The notes beneath the pieces were generated by a model. It was not told the DNA's origin. It saw nothing but the letters and a program-made list of their open reading frames with translations, and ran no database searches. A DNA stretch of 32,235 nt from the IMG/VR virus record IMGVR_UViG_3300025809_000068, positions 1 through 32,235 of that record, one strand, 5' to 3'. The stretch comes from a virus. Positions 1-8,700 of the stretch are shown here, in pieces. Positions within the stretch are counted from its first letter, which is position 1. Each line of letters opens with the position of its first letter. The translations under genes were made by a program, and so were the position numbers.

Positions 1-24
1 TACGCTAGAGATTAAAAATTTATT

Positions 25-1053
25 TTAGAATGTACCGCCGTCAATTGCACCTGTATAAGTGCTTCCAAAGTTTGCGGCAGTTAATATTACGGAAGTTGCA
101 CTTCCATTGCTCACAGTCCAGTTATCGTTGCCTTCGTTCCAAAGAAGCGATACATTTGTCGCAGTTCCTCGTTCAACTTCGATACCAGCATTTGCAGAAG
201 GAGTACCTGTTTCGTCTTTGTTAAGAACCATGATGTTATCACCAATGGCAACAGTAGTAGAATCAACAGTAGTTGTAGTACCTTCAACTGTAAGATTACC
301 CGTAATTGTAGCATTACCAGCAACCGAGATATTTGTAGAAGTAATGTCATCAGAAGTTAGAGTACCGTCTACCTGAACATTATTGAATGTTACATTAGAG
401 GTGGTAGCAACTGCCTGTCCGATTGCAAAAGAAACCGCATTGTTACTAACAGTTGTGGCAACACCTGTTCCGCCTGTAAGTGTTAAAGTTTCACCATTAT
501 TGAAAGTATCGTTGGTGCCGCTGTCTGCCGCTAGAGTAAAACTAGAAGAAATACTATTAGTACTAACCGCTGTAACAAGACCTTTTGCATTTACAGTGAT
601 TGCAGGAATTGCCGTTGCAGTACCATAAGATCCTACGTCTGAGTTTACTGTTGCAAGAGTACCTGCTGCGGTAACATTGCCAGCACCTGTAAAGCTAGGA
701 GAAGTATACGCTAAGTCCCCTGTGATTGCAATCGTTCTGCCTGAAGCAAGAGCTGTGGCAGTATCTGCGTTACCAGTAACATCACCTGTTAAAGTAGCTG
801 TAATTGTACCAGCACTGAAGTTTCCTGAACCGTCTCGCAGTACTAATTTACTTGCAGTGTTCGCACTTGCGGCACCATCAATAATGCCTGTGTAATATTG
901 ACCACCAATAGCAACAACACCTGTAGTGCCGTCGGGGTGTCCGATAAATAGTTTATTACTGTCTGACTTACCTGAATATGCTAATTCACCTGCAGTAAGG
1001 CTTGAGGGGGTTGTAGTACTAGTACTACGCTTGATTTGAATTGTTTGAGCCAT
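25..1053 (-). CDS. Tail fibre / receptor-binding protein with Mtd-like N-terminus
   Basis: 342 residues, complete (stop TAA at 25-27). The first 45 residues carry the pattern IQIKRS, GELAYS, NKLFIGHPDG, which matches the small N-terminal attachment domain seen in Mtd-type and other fibre proteins. The rest is Thr/Ser/Gly-rich and beta-prone, with alternating stretches such as NATITGNLTVEG that suggest a repetitive fibre shaft. It ends in GAIDGGTF, a tail also found in altered form on the next gene. A good ribosome binding site (GGAG, 7 nt before ATG) supports the start. It is the last gene of the P1 unit, so a surface-exposed host-recognition role is inferred. There is no C-type lectin fold or reverse transcriptase in view, so a diversity-generating system is not supported. 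Confidence 0.75.
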   Translation of the reverse strand: MAQTIQIKRSTSTTTPSSLTAGELAYSGKSDSNKLFIGHPDGTTGVVAIGGQYYTGIIDGAASANTASKLVLRDGSGNFSAGTITATLTGDVTGNADTATALASGRTIAITGDLAYTSPSFTGAGNVTAAGTLATVNSDVGSYGTATAIPAITVNAKGLVTAVSTNSISSSFTLAADSGTNDTFNNGETLTLTGGTGVATTVSNNAVSFAIGQAVATTSNVTFNNVQVDGTLTSDDITSTNISVAGNATITGNLTVEGTTTTVDSTTVAIGDNIMVLNKDETGTPSANAGIEVERGTATNVSLLWNEGNDNWTVSNGSATSVILTAANFGSTYTGAIDGGTF

Positions 1054-1074
1054 TTAGGATCTCCGGGATTAGCC

Positions 1075-1440
1075 TTAAAAGGCTCCTGCGTCAAGTGTAT
1101 CAGAATCTCCAGAGGCTGAACCTACCATTATAGGTACCCACTGATATACTCCGGTGCTTGTCTCGCGATATATTTTATATTGATTATCATCTGTATCGTA
1201 CCATGTGTCCCCTTCATTGACTTGAGACCCCGTTGGTGTGTTGTCTTGTTGGAACGTAGAACCTGCAAGTTCTTCAATAGCAGTCTGCACGTTTGTAGCA
1301 CTTAAACCTGATACACTGGAAATACCCATTGCTGTTGCATTAGTATTTGCAATAGCTACTCCTGCTGCGGTAATAGTTGTACTTCCACCCGTAACTTCGA
1401 TGCCGTTCTGTATAGGCGTTGCGGTAATTGTAATTGCCAT
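1075..1440 (-). CDS. Small tail-fibre accessory protein
   Basis: 121 residues. Residues 44-58 (SGLSATNVQTAIEEL) and 77-87 (GDTWYDTDDNQ) are motifs I associate with phage fibre and tail-tip proteins. The C-terminus DTLDAGAF resembles the GAIDGGTF end of the downstream fibre gene, which suggests a shared docking or trimer-tip element. The start overlaps the upstream stop as TAATG, so translation is probably coupled; AGAGG also lies about 10 nt upstream. It is transcribed from P1 between two other fibre-type genes. A virion-surface role is inferred; the exact function is unknown. Confidence 0.6.
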   Translation of the reverse strand: MAITITATPIQNGIEVTGGSTTITAAGVAIANTNATAMGISSVSGLSATNVQTAIEELAGSTFQQDNTPTGSQVNEGDTWYDTDDNQYKIYRETSTGVYQWVPIMVGSASGDSDTLDAGAF

Positions 1441-1778
1441 TATCGGGTAACCTCTTGAGTGAGGTCTACAGACCCTTGAATTAATCTAGTTACACTGGCA
1501 TTGTTAGCGGTGAAGATTTCTAAATCATAAACGTAAGTACCTGCGGTTAACGGGCTGCTCACTGAATTTGCTAAAGACATTGTAATTGTTCCGTTTGCTG
1601 GAGTATTAATAGCGCAATTAAAAGTAGCCGCAACTGAGGAAGCTGTCTTTGAAGTTCTCATTTGAGCACGCGCAGAATAGCCTGTCAGGTTTTTAACTGA
1701 TCCGTTGTCTTTAACAGTAAAGTTAATGGCAAAGTCGGAACCTTGGTCAATAACTAGGTTGTAGCGGGCTGCACTCAT
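1440..1778 (-). CDS. Beta-sandwich fibre-base protein (BppU-like N-domain type)
   Basis: 112 residues. The opening LVIDQGSDFAINFTVKD followed by NLTGYSARAQMRTS resembles the N-terminal beta-sandwich of baseplate or fibre-base proteins (BppU-like), which describe a property added to the tail tip. The second half (TAGTYVYDLEIFTA) is the usual closing strand of such folds. It is the first gene after promoter P1 and has a strong ribosome binding site, GGAGG, 7 nt before ATG. The gene overlaps the next by one base. Family assignment is from sequence pattern only; a virion structural role is likely. Confidence 0.55.
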   Translation of the reverse strand: MSAARYNLVIDQGSDFAINFTVKDNGSVKNLTGYSARAQMRTSKTASSVAATFNCAINTPANGTITMSLANSVSSPLTAGTYVYDLEIFTANNASVTRLIQGSVDLTQEVTR

Positions 1779-1798
1779 TTGATTTCCTCCATTACAGA

Positions 1799-1827
1799 AT
1801 TATAGCTAACTTGGGGTGTTATGTCAA
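1799..1827 (-). promoter_or_regulatory. Promoter P1, perfect sigma70 consensus
   Basis: Minus strand TTGACA (1827-1822), 17-nt spacer, TATAAT (1804-1799). Both hexamers match consensus exactly, and an A-rich UP-like tract (AAAAAAATAATTC) lies upstream. The predicted start near 1792 gives a leader of about 14 nt carrying the GGAGG site of the gene starting at 1778. The spacer contains CACCCCAA, shared with P3 and partly with P4. Confidence 0.88.
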
Positions 1828-1840
1828 GAATTATTTTTTT
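1820..1840. repeat. 21-bp exact repeat (copy 1; copy 2 at 17391-17411)
   Basis: The block that contains the -35 hexamer and the A-rich upstream tract of P1 is repeated exactly at 17391-17411, where it forms the same part of P2. The copies are 15.5 kb apart, have the same orientation, and the flanking bases differ. This suggests either duplication of a promoter cassette or strong selection on UP element plus -35. Confidence 0.9.
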
Positions 1841-1845
1841 CATGG

Positions 1846-2085
1846 TTATTCCCAGTCTACTCTATTTTCGTAGTCATTCCACCAAAATCCTTTTTCTTGA
1901 TTTTCTTCATCTTCTAAAAACTCGTCTTGTGCTAGAGTATTCTTTATATCATCTAATGTAAAAGCTAAAAAAGCTTGTACCTGCTCCTCTTCTATATCGG
2001 TTATAGGTACTTCTAAGTTTAACCCTTCATGTGTGAAGCAAGCAAAGACTACAGAATCTTCTGTTCTTGTTGTATATTCAATCAT
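1846..2085 (-). CDS. Hypothetical acidic protein
   Basis: 79 residues and strongly acidic, with an Asp/Glu-rich second half (EFLEDEENQEKG) and an aromatic C-terminal end (FWWNDYENRVDWE). There is no membrane segment or signal peptide. The ribosome binding site AGGA lies 7 nt before ATG. It follows the 204-residue tail protein and is the last gene before P1. Its position among fibre genes would suit a small fibre chaperone or assembly factor, but nothing in the sequence proves it; I do not recognise a family. Confidence 0.55.
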   Translation of the reverse strand: MIEYTTRTEDSVVFACFTHEGLNLEVPITDIEEEQVQAFLAFTLDDIKNTLAQDEFLEDEENQEKGFWWNDYENRVDWE

Positions 2086-2094
2086 TATATTTTC

Positions 2095-2709
2095 CTATGC
2101 AAAAGTAATTGTCGAACTTGTTCCGTTGGGGAATAGGGAGGCGGTAGTAGACCACTGCCAATATGAGTAACTAGCACCAGACACATGGGTGGCAGAAGTC
2201 CTATAAAAAGTCAGATTTAAAGAACCCTGAACAATATTCATAGAAGTCCATCCACTATTTGCTTGTGCACCATTTACTCTTAAAAATAACTTATTATTAA
2301 GGCTCGTGCTGGCGGTGCTAGTGTTTTTGTAGATTCCTAAAATAGTCGCTCCGCTTTTCAGAGCAAAAGTAGTAGGACTTAAAGTACCGTTCTGCGAAGT
2401 CGGGCTGCCATAAAAAGGCATATATCCGTAGTAGTTTGTATATGTAGAAGAGCCTCCCGACCTGGAGCTAAATGTAGTTTGTTGGAAACCTGCTGTTAAA
2501 GTATGTATATTAGGATTAGTTGAAGATGCCTCGAAAAAATCACCAATATCAATAGCAGTTTGATCTCCTGTAGGGATAGTATAACCTGACCCGGGTGTTA
2601 GCCCTCTAATGTCGCTATCATTTAAAGAGCAAGTGGTACCAGAAGTACCTCCTGCCTCTATATGAATTTGATTTAAAGATAGACTATTCCCTGCCGCTGG
2701 TAGTGCCAT
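2095..2709 (-). CDS. Tail-tip associated beta-rich protein
   Basis: 204 residues. The N-terminus (SLSLNQIHIEAGG, CSLNDSDIRGL, DIGDFF) follows a pattern I know from phage tail-tip and fibre-associated proteins: an SLSQI-type opening, then LNDS.IRGL, then a D..DF end. The remainder is Ser/Thr/Tyr-rich and probably a beta-sandwich receptor-binding or decoration domain. It begins one base inside the stop of the J-like gene (TAATG), so the two are translationally coupled and likely act in the same tip complex. The function is inferred from pattern and position. Confidence 0.6.
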   Translation of the reverse strand: MALPAAGNSLSLNQIHIEAGGTSGTTCSLNDSDIRGLTPGSGYTIPTGDQTAIDIGDFFEASSTNPNIHTLTAGFQQTTFSSRSGGSSTYTNYYGYMPFYGSPTSQNGTLSPTTFALKSGATILGIYKNTSTASTSLNNKLFLRVNGAQANSGWTSMNIVQGSLNLTFYRTSATHVSGASYSYWQWSTTASLFPNGTSSTITFA

Positions 2710-5700
2710 TATTTACTCCTTTTTAACTCTTCGATTTCTTCTTTGAGTTCTTTAATTGCTTCTACTAAAAGACCTACGACATTGCCATAAGCTACCGACT
2801 TTATACCTGATAGCTCATTAGTTTCCACAGCTTCAGGCAACACTTTTTCTAGTTCTTGAGCGATAAGTCCCGTTTGTCTGGGAATGGCTTCTTTATCGAT
2901 TCGGTCAAAAGTAACACCTCTTAGTTTACTGACTTTATCTACGGCATTATCAATAACTTCTATATTTTCTTTAAGACTTATATCTGAGTAAGCTGTTACA
3001 TTTCCTGTAAAGACACCTGAGCCTGCTGATAGATTAAACGTAATGGTATCATTGCCATCACCAGTATTTCCTAGTCTAACGTAATCATATCCTGTGCTTA
3101 CTTCAACTAACTCCATCATTGTAGCATTACCGGCTAGAAAACTTATTTTGTCGTTGGTGAAAGATATCTTAGTATCTCCATCGTCGAGCTGTTTTAAGTC
3201 TCCTGTGAACCTAATGTCTCCATTATTATCAAATGAATGATGTGCACTAAGATTGTCCTGCAATTGCAAGGCATTACCATTCAGTCCAAATACTATCCCG
3301 TTAGAGTTGCTACCTAGATTCACGCTAAAAACATCAGTACCCGTACCGTAGTTACCATAGTTTATGCTGGCAGTGTCTGTTCCCCAGTTAAGCGCACCTG
3401 TAAAAGTACCTCCTGTAATAGGCATATACTCTATATTAAAAGTAGAATCTTTAACGTGAGGTGGACTAGTATTTGTATTAATAGTATAACCAGCACCTGC
3501 TGTACCTCCTGTCGAAGAACTAGAACCTACAATGTACACTCTATCTGCATTTTTTGCAAAAGCCTGAGCAGGGTCGTTCGAGGAGCCGCTACCATACTTA
3601 TGGAAGGTATAGCCATAGCCAGTATAAGACCCGGCAGTCCATACAATTCCTGAATTACCGGAAGTACCTGAAGTATCATCTATTCTAAATAAGTAAGTAC
3701 CTGCTGATAAATTTCCTGAACCTGTTATAGTGCCTTTTAAGCCGCCTGTTGCAGATACTGCTCCTTTATTACTAACAATATGTGCTACGTATCTGGTACC
3801 GCCCGAGCGAGCATCATAAGAATCTCCATGAACAAGATACTGAGAGGCGCTTGTAGTAGCATTGGCGTCTGTACTAGATAGTCTACTAAAAGTTTGAGCA
3901 CCAAATAAACTCCAAGATGCTCCATTATTAGTAGAGTACTCAACATTTACTTTAATGGCTGAAGGTAACGCATTCATAACGTCAGCTACACTTGTAGATA
4001 CGTCACTCACATAGGGATTTCCTAGAGGTACTTCATAACCAATTTGTACGTTTTGAGCAGCCCCTAGTTCTACTTTGATATGACCGGAAGCGTGAATAGA
4101 GGTAGTAACACTATCTGTAAAATTCCCTACCAAGTTCTGAATCTGAGCTAGTACGGGTCCACCTAATAAGTTTTCTGAGTCAAATACAATAGCGCCTGCA
4201 GTATCAGTAAGCTGATAAGACCGCATAGTTACATTACCGTTCTTTTCTACACCAAAAGGAGGAGGAGCGTCTGTAGTCACTGGATCATCATCTGTAGGAG
4301 CATGACCTGCATAAATAACATAATCATCTTCAGACCTGGAAGATAAAGTCACACTTTGATCTATGTTATTTCCGAGATCAGAACCAAGTCTTAATATAGT
4401 GTCTTGGCTAGTGGTCATGGCATCATCACCGAACGTAAATCCGCCTATAATACCAGTAGAAGACCTAAATTCACCTGCCTGTGTTACTCTAAAAGGTGCT
4501 GTTGCTCTGTTGGCAAAAGCTGCTCCCGAAAAAACTCTAATATCGGTTTCTGCAGTTCCTACTCCTGATAAGCCTGCTCGGTTAGTTCCGCTAGTTCCTA
4601 CTGTAACAGAGCTGCCTGCGTTGATCTTACCTCCATCAATAGTTGAGGTGTTGGCTCCACCAATATGGTCTGCGACATCTGCTGCCTCCATAAAACTACT
4701 TACATCTTGGTGAGTAGTAAGAGGCGTAATCGAATATTGGTCGTCCTCTAACACACCTGCTGAAGTAAAGGTAACTAAGCCGGAGAATCCTATAGCTTGA
4801 GTTGTATTACCGAAAGTTATAGTCTGAGAACCTCCAAAAGAAGACTCGGTAATAGTCGCAAAAGAGTAGTAGTATTTATTAGAGTTACCCGAAGCATACG
4901 TTGGTGCTCCATGCTGCCATCCTGTTTTTATAGTCCCAAAAGTACTAGCTGCAAAATTAAATGTGTGAGTATTGGAAGTAGTTGGCTTTGCAGGAGTACT
5001 TCCATCAGTCACAGCAGCAGAATAATGCAACTGTATTGTAGCTGTTCTAGGCCCTGTCTTTATTTCTGCAACTAGTCCGTTGAAAGTCCAAGAGCTATCG
5101 CCTCCAGTTAATGTGAAGGTTCTTTGTCCTGAATAAACTCGATCGCCTTCAACACTTATAGAAGGATAAGCAATAGTCCAACCGTCTAGCTCATTTGTAG
5201 GATTCGAGTGGGTTTGATCTGTTGCATTATTGCCAGAAGTAAATGTAATTGCTGTAGGCGCTGATACTCCTGCGGCAAACTTCTTGTATACAATGACTGT
5301 TTTTTCATCTACAGCGGGATTACCAGGAGCTCCGTCCGTTGTTCTAGTTAAAGACTGGAATCTAACAAGGGAGAAAGCTGTTCCGTCTGCTCGCTTACCT
5401 GTTATAGTATATTTTACGAGTGCCGTATTTCCTGTTATTCCCGTGATCTGGTCAAAGGTTGCCGAAAGAACATTAGAACCTTCACCAGTTAAATTACCTG
5501 GAGTACAGTTAGTAGAGCCTGTAGTAACAACTTTATAATGACTGGCAGCGGTGCCTGTATTATCGTGGTCTAGTTCTGTTGTCCCCTCGAAGACTCTAAT
5601 AGTATTTCCTGAGCCTGTGAAGTCAGGTGTAGCCGTTGCCGAAGCTCTAGGAATTGCATGAGCTTCGTTTGTCATAACTACAGTTAGTGCATCTATTGCG

Positions 5701-8700
5701 TCAACACCTGGCTTAATTGAAGGAATAGTAAGAACATCTCTAGCTTCTTCGGAGCCGGAACTACTATCTTTAACTTGCACAGTAAAAGTAATAGGGTCTG
5801 CATTGTAGCTTGTAGGTATACTATACGTGGCTGTTTTGGTATTTGCGGTAGTACCATCAACCCAGTCTACTGTAGTAAAAGAGCCATCATCTGCTGTAAA
5901 TCTAAAATATCCATCATCAAAGTTTTTTGATTCCGCAGTTAAAGTAATAGTTTGACCTGAGCCAGTAGTACCATCTGCAGCATACTCTATAACTGATTTA
6001 CTAGCGCGCAAAGATACTACTTTTGCAGCATTACCTGCCGCACCATCTTGTCGTCTTGCAACAATAGAAGCGGTTGACCAACTAGCCTCTTGAGGGGCTA
6101 GACCATCGTTGGTAAAGATACGAGTTATAGCATAAATAATATCGCCATTGGCTTGTAGTCCAGGATTTGCTAACTGCCACCCTGTGGCTGCTCCAGTTGC
6201 AGGGTCGTCAAAAGTACCTCCAGTAGTATTAATAGTGCCCGCTGCTCCATTATTAGTAGCTCTGTAGTATAGAGTTCTGGTAACACCTTGTTGTGCTTGG
6301 ACATTTGCGTCCAACGACATATAAGGCTCCATCGAAAATACTTTATTGGCTGCTCCATTATCTGTAGCGTAAACTTTGGCTATAATAGTTTCATTATCAA
6401 AATCAAATCTATGATTGTTAGTCTGAGCGGTTATACCCGATCCGTCTGGTAAAATTCTATCAATATAAACGGCTGTGTCACTAACTACCGAGGTAACTAT
6501 AGCTGCTGCAGTAGATGTTGTTTGTAGAAGTGCTCCTACTACTAGTTCAGAAGTAAAACTTGTACCAGAACCTGTAACAGTAGAACCCGATACACTTATA
6601 GTACCTGTAAGATTCGTTAAACCAGTTGTATTACTACCGTTCCCCGCATCATACCAATATGGAACACGGTGATTTGGTGTTTTATTATATTTAAGTAGTG
6701 TGAGGTTATCAGTGGCTACAGCTGAGTTTAAAGATACATAATAATGCCTGTCAATAAAAGTACCAGACTCTGAAGAAGCTACTGCAGCTGTTTCCGCAAT
6801 TCCTGATACATCTTGTTGATATGTAGAAGCTGCTGTTGAAGTCTGGTTTATACCGAACCCGTTTGTTTGTTCAGGACTAAAGATGTAAACACTTTTTGCC
6901 AACTCAAATAATCCGTAGTCTGAATCGCCAGAAGTACTGTTTATGGTTTTTATAGCAACATTAGACGTACCACCATAGGGAAGACCTAAGGGGAATCTGG
7001 GTATGGCATCCTGGAAACGATCAGTTATAGTTGTTTGAACACTAGTTGCTTCTGATACATTATCTATCGCATTAACTGTTCTTACCGTTATTGTATAGTC
7101 GTCTGGGACTAAATCCGAAAATAAAAGTTCAGTTGTGTCCCTGCCTACCCTCATAGGATTTTCATATTCGGGTAAATTGTGTTCTACGATATATCCAAGT
7201 AAGTATTCGTATTCTTGACTAACCGTTTGATTATGTCTACCTCCGGTACTGTTTCTAACGTAAGCTTGTCCTGCCCCTGGTGGATCCCAAGAAACAAGTA
7301 AGGTTTCATGGGCTGTACCATTATCTCTGCCGTGACTTCTTGCTATCAAGTTTTCGACAGGCGGAACAACATCTGTGCTTAGTAGAGAGGGCTCTAAATC
7401 TCCTTGTATGTATGTAGTAAAATCTTCTTCTACAGAAGTCCACTTGCTGTCATAATGTTCAATACACGTTATATCGTAGACATTGCCAGAGTTTTCAGAG
7501 ATAGATAAAACTTTGTATTCTTTTTTAGACCCTTTTACCTGTAATCCAGTTTTTGTCTCTTGAAGAACCCACAAGGATTCTCTAGTAGGAGCCTCTGTAA
7601 ATGCAGAGGTCACAGTGATAGAAGTTACAGAACTTCCAATTTGACTAGAAGTTATATCTTTTGTTTCTGTTCGTAGATTGGCATTGAAGTCAAGTGTTAA
7701 AGGTTCGGCTCCGGAAGATGCAGATACTTTAGCGTTTACAGACTTTTCTTTAGTATCAATTACTGTTAAAGAGCCATCAACATACGCTTGATGTATTAAA
7801 TCTCCTGCTTCATAACTAACTCCGCTTATAGTAACAGCTTCTCTAGTGAATGCAGCAGGCTTAGGATAAACCAAGCTTAAAGTATATGTAGATCCTGAAT
7901 TCAAAAGAACAGTAGAGTCTAAAGGTATAGTAGTAGTGCTAAGAGTTCCTGTATTTGAAACTCGTCCGCCCAGTCTTACAGCATATCTATCCGCATCTTG
8001 GATATTGATTATATCGCCAGGAGCTACAAATGCACCTTCTAGGCTTGCTGAAAAAGTAGCTATCTCTTTCTGATTTGCTGCTGTCCATAGTTTCCATTTA
8101 CCGTATCGTGTAGCTTGCCCTTCTGAAGTACAGCCGAAAGCAACTGCAGTTTCAGATATAATTCTGCCTGTATTGACTATATTTCGCTCATCTTCAACGA
8201 TTAAAGGCTCCATCTTATAGTCTTTTGTTGGGTCATTCCAGTTTACAATAATTTGATTGCTTCTAGTTTTCTCCGAAGAACTCTCGTAGCTAAATGTACC
8301 ATCTATTACATTAGTTTTATTGAATGTATAGACCGGAGCTGCTGGAGCATCAAGAGAGGTATAAAGCTGTCCATCTAAGTAGTAAAGCAAACCTAAAAAG
8401 TTAGTTGCTAAGTCTTTGAGAACTTTATAACTATTTGCCCCTTTTGTCAAGTAGGTATTTAATGTAAACCTAGGCTCTAGTCCTCCTTTTCCATCGGGAA
8501 CTAAGCCGTCACAATATCTTGCAACGCGGTAAAGAGCATACTTATCTATATCCACTTCTTTAATGAAGGAACCCAAACCGTATCTATTATTAGTAAGAAT
8601 GTCATAGTAAATCCAAGCAGGGTTGTTACTATAAACTAATTCATCTCGAAAATCCCCGTCCCAGTCTTGGTAATTGCTAGTAATGACTCCAGTACTTGTA

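Noticed and set aside
59-895. Long open frames on the plus strand opposite the fibre genes
   Set aside because: They mirror the minus-strand Thr/Ser/Val-rich coding regions, lack ribosome binding sites, and the minus-strand frames have recognisable fibre motifs.
25-1053. Diversity-generating retroelement target, because of the Mtd-like N-terminus
   Set aside because: There is no reverse transcriptase, template repeat or C-type lectin end in the window; the N-terminal domain alone is common in ordinary fibres.
4363-5538. Plus-strand frames opposite the J-like gene
   Set aside because: Shadows of a 2506-codon gene; Pro/Val-rich translations with no start signals or family features.
8420-8453. 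TTGACA followed by TATAAA within the J-like gene
   Set aside because: The spacer is 15 bp and the site sits mid-gene with no gene start downstream for kilobases.
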